Source: an uncultured Pelagibacteraceae bacterium (GTDB lineage: Bacteria; Pseudomonadota; Alphaproteobacteria; Pelagibacterales; Pelagibacteraceae). From it: DNA of 64,000 nt. The translations under genes were made by a program, and so were the position numbers. Below the pieces are notes generated by a model, which saw nothing but the letters and a program-made list of their open reading frames with translations, searched no databases and was not told the DNA's origin. Shown here one piece after another: positions 8,790 through 18,081 of the stretch. The DNA lies in the NCBI GenBank assembly GCA_902608385.1, contig CACLNT010000001.1:1-64000 (forward strand), written 5' to 3'. How positions within the stretch are numbered: position 1 is the first letter of the stretch; each line of letters opens with the position of its first letter.

Positions 8790-9880
8790 TTATTTTAAAT
8801 AAAGAACTTTCTAAAAAATCATCAATCGCACCATCTAAAACTTTGTCAGGATTTGAGTTTTCATAGTTTGTTCTGTTGTCTTTAACTAATCTGTATGGAT
8901 GTAGTACATATGATCTTATTTGATGCCCCCATCCAATTTCAGATTTTGTACTTTCTAAGTTTTTTGATTCTTGTTCCTTTTTTTTAATTTCAAAATCATA
9001 CAACCTAGCTTTAAGCATATTCATACATGTTTCTTTATTTTTATGCTGTGATCTTTCATTTTGACACTGGACAACTATTTTCGTTGGAATATGAGTAATT
9101 CTTACGGCGCTATCAGTTGTATTAACATGTTGCCCTCCTGCTCCACTAGATCTATAAGTATCTATTCTTAAATCTTTTTCTAAAATTTCAATATCAATAT
9201 TATCATCAACTATTGGATAGATCCAAACACTTGCAAAACTTGTATGTCTTCTTGCTCCTGAATCGAATGGTGAAATACGGACTAATCTATGAATTCCAGA
9301 TTCTGATTTGAGCCAGCCATAAACATAATCACCCTCGATCTTAATAGTTGATGACTTAATTCCTGCTTCGTCTCCTTTGTGTTCATGGACTATTTGAGAT
9401 TTAAATTTTTTATTAGATGACCACTTCATATACATTCTTCTTAACATTTCAGCCCAATCTTGACTTTCCGTTCCACCAGCGCCAGCATGTATTTCAATAT
9501 AACAATCTAAACTATCGCTTTCATTTGAAAGAAAACATTTAGTTTCATTTTTTTTTACTTCAAGTTTTAAATTTTTTAAATTTTGTAAAGTTTCATTAAT
9601 TATTGGTTTGTTATTTTCATCTTTAGCAAGTTGATATAAATCATTTAATTCAGAAAGTTTTTTTATTGAATTTTCGTATGAATTAATTAGATTTTCATGT
9701 AATTTCTTCTCCTTAATTGTCTTTTGAGCAGAAGATTTATCTTGCCAGAAATTGGCATCTAACATTTTTTTATTATTTTCTTCTAAGATAAAATGGATTT
9801 TATTTTTTTCAAAGATACTCCTTTATTCTTTGATTAATTTTTTCTATTTCATACTTACAATTTAAAAAATCAGCTTCCAT
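8782..9880 (-). CDS. prfB: Peptide chain release factor 2 (programmed +1 frameshift)
   Basis: RF2 releases peptides at UGA and UAA. The main frame carries GAGGTESQDWAEML, the stop-recognition SPF tripeptide (LVRISPFDSG) and the catalytic GGQ (SSGAGGQHVN). It seems to start at 9765, but an upstream frame starts with ATG at 9880, encodes 23 residues and meets TGA at 9811-9809. Immediately before this are AAGGAG (9823-9818), TAT, then CTT-TGA: the classic RF2 autoregulatory +1 slip site. Skipping the T at 9811 joins the frames into 365 residues, the same length as E. coli RF2. The coding join is 9880-9812 plus 9810-8782. The start overlaps the mrcA stop by 1 bp. Confidence 0.95.
9809..9823 (-). 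promoter_or_regulatory. prfB programmed +1 frameshift signal
   Basis: On the minus strand, AAGGAG (an internal Shine-Dalgarno-like element) is followed after a 3-nt spacer (TAT) by CTT TGA. In E. coli the equivalent is AGGGGG-TAT-CTT-TGA-C with the same spacing. Low RF2 makes ribosomes pause at UGA and slip +1 on CUU, giving full-length RF2; high RF2 terminates after 23 residues. The base after TGA here is A rather than C. Confidence 0.93.
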
Positions 9881-12225
9881 TAATAGAACCTTAATATATT
9901 ATTGTTTTTTAATCTATTATTAATATCTAAATTTTGATTTAACTTAATATTAATTTTATCTTTTTTAAAAGCTTCTATTAATGTCTCTTTCGAATCAAAG
10001 TTGGCTTTTTTACCTGTCAATCTATCAATGACCATCATAGTAATATTATCTGCAACTTTAAAAGGTCTTGCATCTTTCTTTTTTATTGCCTTTTTTACAA
10101 AATTTTTAAATATTGGCATTGCTGTTTTTGCACCTGTTTCACGTCTACCTAATGATTTGGGTTCATCAAAACCTACATAGACACCTATAACTAATTTAGA
10201 TGTAAATCCAACAAACCAGGTGTCTGTATTTTTATTTGTTGTTCCAGTTTTTCCAGCAAGATCTAAATTAAGATCTTTAAGTCTTCTTCCGGTTCCTCTC
10301 TTTACAACACCTTCAAGCATTGATGTCATTTGATATGCAGTTTCAGGCGAAAATATTTTTGTAAAATTATCTGTTATTTTTGGTACCTCTTCGCTTAAAA
10401 AAGATATGTGATCACAATTAACACATTTTCTTGTTTCACTATTGAAAATAGTATTTCCTTCACTATTTTGAATTCTGTCTATCAATATTGGTTTAACTAA
10501 TTTTCCTCCATTAACAAATGAGCAATATGCAGAAGTTAATTTTAACAACGTTGTTTCTGCTGAGCCTAAAGAAATAGACAAAAGTTCATTTGGATAATCA
10601 TAAATACCAATTTGCTTTGAAAAATTAACTATTTTTTTTAAACCTAAATCCCGTGCTATTCTGACTGTCATTAAGTTTCTTGATTTTTCCAAACCCATTC
10701 TTAGAGTTGATGGTCCATAAAATTTTTTACCATAATTTTCTGGTTTCCACATTTTTAAATCTGATCCTTGTTCTAAAACTAATGGTGCGTCAAGAATTAA
10801 TGTTGATGGAGAATAATTATTTTCTAAAGCAAGTGCATAAATAAATGGTTTAAACGCCGATCCTGGCTGTCTTAAAGCTTGTGATGCTCTATTAAACTCA
10901 CTTTTTTTAAAACTAAATCCTCCACTTAGAGCAAGAACTCTTCCTGTAAACGGGTCCATTACAACAATTCCACCGTTAACTTTTGGTAATTGTTTTAATT
11001 CATAAATTTTTTTATTAATTTTTTTAACGTAGATGATGTCTCCAACACTAACTAATTCGCTAAATTCTTTTTTAGTCCAAGATATATTTTCATAATTAAT
11101 TTTGCCTACTGTTTTTTTTTCTGTTTCAATTTCAATTGAAAACTGATCAATTTTTTTTACTATAGCTAATTCCCAACTAATTGATTTTTCTAATTTAAAT
11201 TTTTTTAAATCTTTATCTTTGTGCCAATTATTTGAAATTTTTATATTACCTAATGAACCTCTCCATCCTTTTCTTTTATCATAAACTTCTAAGCCTTCTC
11301 TTAAAGTTTCATTTGCAATATTTTGTAAACTTAAATTTAAAGGAGTTTTAATAATAAATCCTTGTTTATAAACTTTATCAAAGCCAAATTGATAAACAAT
11401 TTTCTTTCGAATATCTTCAACATAATATCTTGTATCTTCTAAAAATATTTTTTTTCTTTTTTTTAAAATAATTTTTTCATTTACAAATTTTTTATGGCTT
11501 TTTTTGTTAATGTAATTATTGTCTAAGAGATTATTCAATACTAAATCTCTTCTAAATTTTGCAATCTTGATATTTTTGTAGGGATTGTATCTACTGGGTG
11601 CTTTGGGTAAAGCCGCTAACAATGCAGCTTCAACATAGTTTAAATCATTAATAGGTTTGTCAAAATATTCAAGGCTAGCTGAAGCTACACCGTACGCTCC
11701 TTCACCTAAATAAATTTGGTTAAGATATAATTCTAAAATTCTTTCTTTTGATAAAGCTCTTTCTATTCTAAATGCCAATATTGCTTCTTTTAATTTTCTA
11801 TTAAGACTAACTTCATTTGTTAATAAAAAATTTTTAGCCACTTGTTGAGTTATTGTTGAAGCACCTTCTAATCTTTTAGATGATAAATAATTTGATATAT
11901 TGTTAATGGTGGCTCTTACAATTCCCTTTGCATCAACACCTGGATGAGAAAAGAAATTTTTATCTTCTGCAGACAAAAAAGCATTAACTACCTTAGCGGG
12001 AATAGCGTTATAAGGAACAAAAATTCTCTTTTCAGATGAAAAATCACTTACAAGTTCTCCATCTCCAGAATAGACTTTGCTTGAAACTGGAGGTTTATAA
12101 TTTAGTAAAAACTTATAGTCAGGCAAATTGTTAGAAAAAACCCACAAAATTGAAAGTATTGAGATACCTAACAGTAATGTGATGCTTGAAACCAGTATGA
12201 ATATTTTTTTCAAAATTTTGTTCAT
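9880..12225 (-). CDS. mrcA: Penicillin-binding protein 1A, bifunctional peptidoglycan synthase
   Basis: 781-residue class A PBP with an N-terminal membrane anchor (about 8-32). The glycosyltransferase domain includes AEDKNFFSHPGVD (catalytic Glu87) and GASTITQQVAKN; the transpeptidase domain has the SxxK serine in PGSAFKPF, an SRN motif (EKSRNLMTVRIA) and AGKTGTTN. It polymerises glycan strands and cross-links stem peptides in the periplasm. The mrcA-prfB order is a conserved alphaproteobacterial arrangement, and the stop codon shares one base with the prfB start. It is divergent from rne across about 105 bp. Confidence 0.95.
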   Translation of the reverse strand: MNKILKKIFILVSSITLLLGISILSILWVFSNNLPDYKFLLNYKPPVSSKVYSGDGELVSDFSSEKRIFVPYNAIPAKVVNAFLSAEDKNFFSHPGVDAKGIVRATINNISNYLSSKRLEGASTITQQVAKNFLLTNEVSLNRKLKEAILAFRIERALSKERILELYLNQIYLGEGAYGVASASLEYFDKPINDLNYVEAALLAALPKAPSRYNPYKNIKIAKFRRDLVLNNLLDNNYINKKSHKKFVNEKIILKKRKKIFLEDTRYYVEDIRKKIVYQFGFDKVYKQGFIIKTPLNLSLQNIANETLREGLEVYDKRKGWRGSLGNIKISNNWHKDKDLKKFKLEKSISWELAIVKKIDQFSIEIETEKKTVGKINYENISWTKKEFSELVSVGDIIYVKKINKKIYELKQLPKVNGGIVVMDPFTGRVLALSGGFSFKKSEFNRASQALRQPGSAFKPFIYALALENNYSPSTLILDAPLVLEQGSDLKMWKPENYGKKFYGPSTLRMGLEKSRNLMTVRIARDLGLKKIVNFSKQIGIYDYPNELLSISLGSAETTLLKLTSAYCSFVNGGKLVKPILIDRIQNSEGNTIFNSETRKCVNCDHISFLSEEVPKITDNFTKIFSPETAYQMTSMLEGVVKRGTGRRLKDLNLDLAGKTGTTNKNTDTWFVGFTSKLVIGVYVGFDEPKSLGRRETGAKTAMPIFKNFVKKAIKKKDARPFKVADNITMMVIDRLTGKKANFDSKETLIEAFKKDKINIKLNQNLDINNRLKNNNILRFY

Positions 12226-12330
12226 TTTAGTATTATTTAATATACGAATTTGTTAAACTTAAGGCATCAGAATTTAATAAAATTTATAAGGCAAGATAAA
12301 TAATAAAATGAAACTATTAATTAAAATTAT

Positions 12331-14097
12331 ATGGAAAAGAATTTATATATTGATGCATCGCATCCAAATGAAACTAGAGTTGTACTCAAATCAAATGGCA
12401 ACATTGAAGATTACGAATACGAAGGTATAAAAAATACTCTAATAAAAAATAATATTTACCTGGGTAAAGTTAGTCGTGTAGAACCGTCTTTGCAAGCTGC
12501 TTTCGTAGACTTTGGAAGAGAAAGACACGGTTTTTTATCTTTTAATGATATACAGTCAGACTATTATCAAATTCCACAAAGTGATTTAGAAAAAATTAAA
12601 AAAGAAGAAAAGGAAGAAAGAGAAAAGTTACAAAAAGAAAGTGAACAGCAAGAAGAAAAAAATCTAAACGAAGGCAATCTGGAAATAGAAGATCCAGTTG
12701 AAAAAAAACCAGATTCAGATTCAACAACAACTGAAGAAATTAAAAAACCCATTATAAAATACCAATCGAAGAGATACAAAATTCAAGAAGTAATAAAACC
12801 TAATCAGGTAATACTTGTTCAGGTTTTAAAAGATGAAAGAGGATTAAAAGGAGCTGCATTGAGCACTTTTATCTCAGTTGCTGGCAAATATATTGTTTTA
12901 ATGCCCAATACTCCAAAAGGTGGTGGTATATCTCGTAAAATTTTTAACCCAAATGATAGAAAAAAAATTAGAACCATTTTAAATGAAATAAAAATCCCAA
13001 AAGAAATGGGTTTAATTGTTAGAACAGCCGGATCAAATAAAACAAAAAATGAAATTGATCATGACCTTCAAAACTTAATTAAAACTTGGAACTCAATCAA
13101 AGAAAATGCAATAAATGCAATTGCTCCATCATTAATTCATCAAGAAAGTGAGATAATAAAAAGAACTTTAAGAGACATGTATGATGAAAATACAAAAAAT
13201 GTAATTATTGAAGGTAACGAAGGTTATAAAAAAGCCCAAAATTTTATGAAAATGATGATGCCCACACACGTTAAAAAAATAAAAAAATATAGAGATAAAA
13301 TTCCTTTATTTTTTAAAGAAAATATTGAACAAAAATTAAATGAAATTTTTGAAACAGAAGTAAAATTAAATTCTGGAGGATACTTAGTTATAAATCCAAC
13401 TGAAGCTCTAGTTTCTATTGATGTAAATTCTGGTAAATCTATCAAGCAAAAAAATATTGAAAATACTGCTCTTAATACAAATCTTGAATCTGCTGAAGAA
13501 ATATCAAGACAAATTAAAATAAGAGACTTGTCTGGTCTAATAATAATAGATTTTATTGATATGTTAAATTATGGAAACAGAAGACTAGTTGAAAGAAAAT
13601 TAAAAGAAAAATGTAGAGCTGATCGAGCAAGAATACAAATAGGACGGATTAGTAACTTTGGATTATTAGAAATGTCTAGACAAAGACTAAGAGAAAGTAG
13701 TGTTAAATGGAAAGTTTCTTTGACAGAAGAATCGCTTTCTAGAAAAATATTAAAAATTGTTGAAACCAAATCAATTCAGAACAAAGCTAAATATGTAGAC
13801 CTCAAAATTTGTGAAAAATTATCAAATTTTATTAAAGAAAATTTCTTAGAAGATTTGAAATATTTTGAAAAAAAAAATAAAATTAAAATTGATATAATTT
13901 ATGATCATTCATTAGATGTTCCAGAATATAAAATTGATTTTAAAAATAAAGGCAAAAAAATTATAGAAAAAATTGAATCATTAACAAAACTTACAAATCT
14001 AAAAAATTTAAAAAAGGAAAATAATGTTTACAGTTTAAACAAAAAAGTTAAAAAAATTAGATTTTATAAAAAAAAATTCTACAAAAAAAAAAATTAA
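12331..14097 (+). CDS. rne: Ribonuclease E/G family endoribonuclease
   Basis: 588-residue RNase E/G. An S1 domain (about 35-185) is interrupted by a Lys/Glu-rich insert (about 84-142). The DNase I-like catalytic part carries SIDVNSG (Asp364) and IIDFIDM (Asp407), the counterparts of E. coli D303 and D346, then [25 protein letters not shown]. The CPxC zinc-link expected after MSRQRL is absent: the sequence runs straight into [13 protein letters not shown]. There is no long degradosome-scaffold tail. It starts mRNA decay and processes structured RNAs. It overlaps thiG convergently by 4 bp. Confidence 0.93.
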   Translation: MEKNLYIDASHPNETRVVLKSNGNIEDYEYEGIKNTLIKNNIYLGKVSRVEPSLQAAFVDFGRERHGFLSFNDIQSDYYQIPQSDLEKIKKEEKEEREKLQKESEQQEEKNLNEGNLEIEDPVEKKPDSDSTTTEEIKKPIIKYQSKRYKIQEVIKPNQVILVQVLKDERGLKGAALSTFISVAGKYIVLMPNTPKGGGISRKIFNPNDRKKIRTILNEIKIPKEMGLIVRTAGSNKTKNEIDHDLQNLIKTWNSIKENAINAIAPSLIHQESEIIKRTLRDMYDENTKNVIIEGNEGYKKAQNFMKMMMPTHVKKIKKYRDKIPLFFKENIEQKLNEIFETEVKLNSGGYLVINPTEALVSIDVNSGKSIKQKNIENTALNTNLESAEEISRQIKIRDLSGLIIIDFIDMLNYGNRRLVERKLKEKCRADRARIQIGRISNFGLLEMSRQRLRESSVKWKVSLTEESLSRKILKIVETKSIQNKAKYVDLKICEKLSNFIKENFLEDLKYFEKKNKIKIDIIYDHSLDVPEYKIDFKNKGKKIIEKIESLTKLTNLKNLKKENNVYSLNKKVKKIRFYKKKFYKKKN

Positions 14098-14870
14098 ATA
14101 ATTCCTTCTTTTGGAGAAGAAGCATTGCCAAATAAAAACTTTTCTATTCTGCCAGATAAATAAGATTGTCTGCCTGCTACAACTGCATTTTTAAAAGCTA
14201 AAGCCATTTGAAATGGGTTTTTAGCTCGTGCAATTGCCGTGTTAACCAAAACACCATCACAACCAAGCTCCATAGCAATTGTTGCATCTGATGCTTGACC
14301 TAAACCTGCATCAATAATTAAAGGCAATTTTGTTTGTCTTCTAATTATTTTAATATTTGTATAATTTTGAATTCCCAATCCAGATCCTATTGGTGCGGCC
14401 AATGGCATGATTGCTGACGCTCCACTATTTTCTAATCTTTTAGCCATTAAAGGATCATCTGTGCAGTAAACCATTACTTTAAATCCTTCTTTAGTTAAGA
14501 TTTCAGTTGATTTTAAAGTTTCAATCATATCAGGAAATAATGTTCTTTTATCTCCTAAAACTTCTAGCTTCACTAATTTCCATCCGCCTATTTCTCTTGC
14601 TAACCGTAATGTTCTTAAAGCTTCTTTTGAATTAAAACAACCAGCTGTATTTGGTAAATAAGTAATTTTTTTTGGATCAATATAATCCATCAACAAAGGT
14701 TTTTTTTTATCTGTTATATTTACCCTTCTTACTGCAACTGTAACTATTTCAGCGCCAGAAAACTTTATAGCTTTAGCGCAATCTGACATATTTTTATATT
14801 TTCCAGTTCCAACAATTAGACGTGATCTAAATTTTTTTTTAGCAATTATTAAATTATCTATTTTTTTCAT
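14094..14870 (-). CDS. thiG: Thiazole synthase ThiG
   Basis: 258-residue TIM-barrel enzyme that makes the thiazole phosphate of thiamine from deoxyxylulose phosphate, an iminoacetate donor and ThiS thiocarboxylate. The Schiff-base lysine lies in VKLEVLGD (Lys101), and LIVGTGKY, the [10 protein letters not shown] phosphate loop and [10 protein letters not shown] are typical. Its ATG overlaps the thiS stop by one base, so the pair is translationally coupled. SAR11 is known to lack ThiC yet to keep the thiazole branch, which fits these two genes. Confidence 0.95.
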   Translation of the reverse strand: MKKIDNLIIAKKKFRSRLIVGTGKYKNMSDCAKAIKFSGAEIVTVAVRRVNITDKKKPLLMDYIDPKKITYLPNTAGCFNSKEALRTLRLAREIGGWKLVKLEVLGDKRTLFPDMIETLKSTEILTKEGFKVMVYCTDDPLMAKRLENSGASAIMPLAAPIGSGLGIQNYTNIKIIRRQTKLPLIIDAGLGQASDATIAMELGCDGVLVNTAIARAKNPFQMALAFKNAVVAGRQSYLSGRIEKFLFGNASSPKEGII

Positions 14871-15088
14871 TAACCCCCGCCAATAAAATGAACTATTTCA
14901 ATTTTATCATTTTTTTTAATTTTAGTTCTACTTAATAGCTTCTTGTTAATTATTGTTTCGTTTAATTCAATGGCAACCTTATTGATTGGCGTTTTTAGTT
15001 TCTTTATGAAACTTAATAAAGTAGTTTTGTCTTGAATTTTGATGAATTTTCCATTCAACTTAATTTTTATTTTATTTATTTTTTTCAT
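14870..15088 (-). CDS. thiS: Sulfur carrier protein ThiS
   Basis: 72-residue ubiquitin-like sulfur carrier ending in Gly-Gly-Gly, the tail that is adenylated and turned into a thiocarboxylate. The start ATG at 15088 gives [15 protein letters not shown]; a longer frame reaching 15208 is antisense to aroQ and adds an implausible tail. It feeds sulfur to ThiG, encoded immediately downstream. Only 16 bp separate its start from the divergent aroQ start, so both promoters must overlap coding sequence or be very compact. Confidence 0.9.
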   Translation of the reverse strand: MKKINKIKIKLNGKFIKIQDKTTLLSFIKKLKTPINKVAIELNETIINKKLLSRTKIKKNDKIEIVHFIGGG

Positions 15089-15104
15089 AATATATAAGAG
15101 TTCA

Positions 15105-15554
15105 ATGAAAAATAATATTATTGTTATTAATGGTCCAAATCTTAATCTATTAGGTGAAAGAGAACAATCACAATATGGCTCAGTTACGTTTGATGAGTTA
15201 AAAAACAATTGTATTCAACATTCAAAAGCCTTAGAAATTAATATTGAATTTACACAGTCAAATATTGAAGGTGAAATTGTAACTATTATACAGAAAGCAA
15301 AAAAAAAATATGATGGCTTAATAATTAATGCGGGAGGATTCACTCATACGTCTGTTGCTATCCGCGACGCACTGGCTATTTTCAAAAAACCTAGCATTGA
15401 GCTACATATATCAAATATATATAAAAGAGAGGAATTTAGACATAAATCCATGATCAGTGACATAGTAACTGGAATAATTTGTGGACTAGGTACCAATGGT
15501 TATATTTTGGCCATAAATGCAATGCATGAATTGCTAAAAAATGGAAATAGATAA
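15105..15554 (+). CDS. aroQ: Type II 3-dehydroquinate dehydratase
   Basis: 149-residue dodecameric-type dehydroquinase (shikimate pathway step 3). Family landmarks are NGPNLNLLGEREQSQYG at the N-terminus, NAGGFTHTSVAIRDAL and ELHISNIYKREEFRHKS, which hold the catalytic Tyr, the substrate-binding loop and the His. The ATG at 15105 is chosen over an upstream in-frame ATG (15039) that would add a hydrophobic extension absent from the family. It overlaps accB by 14 bp in the same direction; an aroQ-accB-accC order is common in alphaproteobacteria. Confidence 0.95.
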   Translation: MKNNIIVINGPNLNLLGEREQSQYGSVTFDELKNNCIQHSKALEINIEFTQSNIEGEIVTIIQKAKKKYDGLIINAGGFTHTSVAIRDALAIFKKPSIELHISNIYKREEFRHKSMISDIVTGIICGLGTNGYILAINAMHELLKNGNR

Positions 15555-15897
15555 AAAAATAATTAAAAAATTAATAGAAACTTTAGAAGATCTAAAAAAA
15601 TCAATAGATAACAAAGAAATTATTAATAGTGAAGAAACTGTTGAAGAAAAAATTGATATTTCAGGCATACCTGTAAAAAGCCCTATAGTTGGAACGGCAT
15701 ATTTATCTCCTGAACCAGGAGCTAAACCTTTTATTTCAGTTGGAAAAAAAATTAAAAAAGGTGAAACTTTATTAATTGTTGAGGCAATGAAAACAATGAA
15801 CCACGTTCCTGCTACAAAAGATGGAGTTGTTAAAAAAATTTGTGTTGAAGATGGTCAAGCAGTTGAATTTGGTCAAACTATTATTATTCTTGAATAA
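15541..15897 (+). CDS. accB: Biotin carboxyl carrier protein of acetyl-CoA carboxylase
   Basis: 118-residue BCCP, shorter than the roughly 150 of E. coli because the N-terminal linker is trimmed. The biotinyl domain contains the target lysine in VEAMKTMNH (Lys84), preceded by VKSPIVGTAYLSPEPG and followed by a GQAVEFGQTIIILE end. It carries carboxybiotin between AccC and the carboxyltransferase in fatty-acid synthesis. The stop shares one base with the accC start. Confidence 0.95.
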   Translation: MEIDKKIIKKLIETLEDLKKSIDNKEIINSEETVEEKIDISGIPVKSPIVGTAYLSPEPGAKPFISVGKKIKKGETLLIVEAMKTMNHVPATKDGVVKKICVEDGQAVEFGQTIIILE

Positions 15898-17234
15898 TGT
15901 TTAAAAAAATATTAATTGCTAATCGTGGCGAGATAGCAGTTAGAATAATTAGAGCCTGTAAAGAATGGGGTATTCAAACTGTAGCAGTTCACTCTGATGT
16001 AGATAAAGACAGTATGCATGTGAGATTAGCAGACGAAAGTGTTTGTATTGGTTCTCACCAGCCATCAAATAGTTATTTAAATATACCTGCAATAATGTCT
16101 GCAATTGAATTAACAGGATCCGAAGCTGTTCATCCTGGTTATGGTTTTTTGTCAGAAAATGTTAGCTTTGCAAAGATTCTTGAAGAAAACAAAATAAAAT
16201 TTATTGGACCATCTTCAAAATTAATAAAAATGATGGGTGATAAAATTGAAGCAAAAAGAATTGCAAAAGAATATGGACTACCTGTTATAGAAGGTTCTGA
16301 AGGTGGAGTTTCAGACTCAAAACAGGCTAAAGAAATATCAAAAAAAATAGGATTTCCTGTATTGATTAAAGCAGCAGGTGGTGGTGGCGGTAAAGGAATG
16401 AAAATTGTCCATAATGAAAAAGATTTTGATTTATCTTTTTCTGCTGCAAAAATCGAAGCAATGAAATATTTTGGTAATGATGAAGTCTACATAGAGAAGT
16501 TTTTTCAAAACCCTAGGCATATTGAGGTTCAAATATTGTCTGGAAAAAATAGAACTATACATTTACACGAAAGAGATTGTTCTGTTCAAAGACGTCATCA
16601 AAAACTTATTGAAGAAACACCAAGTCCAATTTTAACCGATGAAATAAGGAAAGATTTGTTTGAAAAAACAGTAAATATGGTAAGCAAAATTGGATATGAA
16701 GGAGCCGGAACTGTTGAATTTATTTATGAGGATGAAAAATTTTTTTTCTTGGAAATGAATACAAGAGTTCAAGTAGAACATCCAGTAACAGAAGTTGTTA
16801 CTGGTATAGATATTATAAAAGAACAAATTCACATTGCTTTCACTGGAGAAACTGCATTAACACAAAGTGATATAAAACCAAGAGGACATGCAATTGAATG
16901 CAGAATAAATGCTGAAGATCCAAGTAAAAACTTCCAACCCTGCCCCGGTACAATTGGAATATGTCATCAACCGTCAGGCTTTAGAACTAGAGTAGATGGT
17001 TCTATTTTCCAAGGGTATAAAATAACTCCTTATTACGATAGCATGATATGTAAGTTAATATGCCATGGAAGAAACAGAAATGAAGCAATACAAAGAATGT
17101 TACGTTCTTTGGATGAATTTGTAATTGATGGAATTACTACAACCATAGAATTACATAAGAAGTTATTAAAACATGAAAAATTTATTAAATCTAACTTTAA
17201 TGTTAGCTGGTTAGATAATGAAAAAATTATTTAA
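15897..17234 (+). CDS. accC: Biotin carboxylase subunit of acetyl-CoA carboxylase
   Basis: 445-residue ATP-grasp biotin carboxylase, standard length. It has the N-terminal ILIANRGEIAVRIIRA, the ATP glycine-rich loop KAAGGGGGKGMK, HLHERDCSVQRRHQKLIEE and the EMNTRVQVEHPVTE active-site block. It carboxylates biotin on AccB using bicarbonate and ATP. It is translationally coupled to accB by a TAATG overlap, and its 3' end overlaps the convergent DUF2155 gene by 4 bp. Confidence 0.97.
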   Translation: MFKKILIANRGEIAVRIIRACKEWGIQTVAVHSDVDKDSMHVRLADESVCIGSHQPSNSYLNIPAIMSAIELTGSEAVHPGYGFLSENVSFAKILEENKIKFIGPSSKLIKMMGDKIEAKRIAKEYGLPVIEGSEGGVSDSKQAKEISKKIGFPVLIKAAGGGGGKGMKIVHNEKDFDLSFSAAKIEAMKYFGNDEVYIEKFFQNPRHIEVQILSGKNRTIHLHERDCSVQRRHQKLIEETPSPILTDEIRKDLFEKTVNMVSKIGYEGAGTVEFIYEDEKFFFLEMNTRVQVEHPVTEVVTGIDIIKEQIHIAFTGETALTQSDIKPRGHAIECRINAEDPSKNFQPCPGTIGICHQPSGFRTRVDGSIFQGYKITPYYDSMICKLICHGRNRNEAIQRMLRSLDEFVIDGITTTIELHKKLLKHEKFIKSNFNVSWLDNEKII

Positions 17235-17644
17235 TAACATTTCGTAAGCCAAATATCATATACGGGATGATCAAAAGGCTTCACGGTAGGACTTGAAGAA
17301 AAAGTCCATCCATTAAAAATAAATACTTCATCGTTATTTTTATTAGTTAAATCTTTAACTTGAAGATATGCTGTAATTTCAGGATCATCATCAAATTCAG
17401 AATTTTTACATTTTAAGGATTTAATTGAAAGATTTTTAAATTTTTGTTCTTGGCCAATTTTTATTATTAAAATATTATTTTTTGAACTAACTTTATCCAA
17501 AATCTTAATTTCAATAAAGCTGCCCTCGAATGATTCTGAATTTTCTATTGCATTTATACTTGAATTATAAAATATAAATATAGCAATAATAAATAATTTT
17601 AAAAAATTAACTTTTCCAATTTTTATACTTTTTCTCAATTTCAT
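17231..17644 (-). CDS. DUF2155-family exported protein
   Basis: 137 residues with an N-terminal hydrophobic export signal (FLKLFIIAIFIFYNSSINA). The C-terminal block FNGWTFSSSPTVKPFDHPVYDIWLTKC is the hallmark of DUF2155, an alphaproteobacterial family usually encoded beside the NDUFA12-type complex I gene, as here. The function is unknown; the export signal suggests a periplasmic or membrane-associated protein. Its 5' end overlaps the upstream gene by 38 bp in another frame. Confidence 0.8.
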   Translation of the reverse strand: MKLRKSIKIGKVNFLKLFIIAIFIFYNSSINAIENSESFEGSFIEIKILDKVSSKNNILIIKIGQEQKFKNLSIKSLKCKNSEFDDDPEITAYLQVKDLTNKNNDEVFIFNGWTFSSSPTVKPFDHPVYDIWLTKCY

Positions 17645-17966
17645 TATTATTTTTGTTTGGGTGATAAGAATTTTCGGTGCCTGTTTGATTTGATTGATGA
17701 GGTTTTTGCCAATCGTATTTTTCTAAATCGTGAGAATTTTGAATTTTATTAGGAGTAAAATGTATCCAAGAATACCACTCAATAGGAATTTTAGATGCAT
17801 CCACTTCGTCTTTATAAATGACCCATCTTTTGCCAGATTTACTTTCATAATATTTATTACCAAAAGAATCTTTTCCAATTAATTTTCCAAAAAGCAATGT
17901 TTGAATTTTAGTTCCTAATGTCTCTTGATTCCACCAAATGAAAATTTTTTTAAAAAATGTCAACAT
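17607..17966 (-). CDS. NADH:ubiquinone oxidoreductase NDUFA12-family subunit
   Basis: 119 residues resembling the 17.2-kDa accessory subunit (NDUFA12/B17.2) of complex I. Recognisable segments are FFIWW-like N-terminal residues, GKLIGKDSFGNKYYESKSGKRWVIYKDEVDASKIPIEWYSWIH and the KPHQSNQTGT tail. It associates with the peripheral arm of complex I in alphaproteobacteria and mitochondria. It is separate from any nuo cluster here and forms a two-gene unit with the DUF2155 gene. Confidence 0.88.
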   Translation of the reverse strand: MLTFFKKIFIWWNQETLGTKIQTLLFGKLIGKDSFGNKYYESKSGKRWVIYKDEVDASKIPIEWYSWIHFTPNKIQNSHDLEKYDWQKPHQSNQTGTENSYHPNKNNNEIEKKYKNWKS

Positions 17967-18081
17967 ATAAATTTTTATATTTCTTCAATTCAAAATTGTA
18001 TAAATTAAATTAGACTAAAGTATGAATTTGTATATAAATTAATTATCTAAAGATTCAAAATAAATTTTATTTAGAGAAAAA

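Noticed and set aside
8782-9765. RF2 starting at the ATG at 9765
   Set aside because: It would remove the N-terminal 38 residues, and the upstream frame with an RF2-type slip site restores the normal length exactly.
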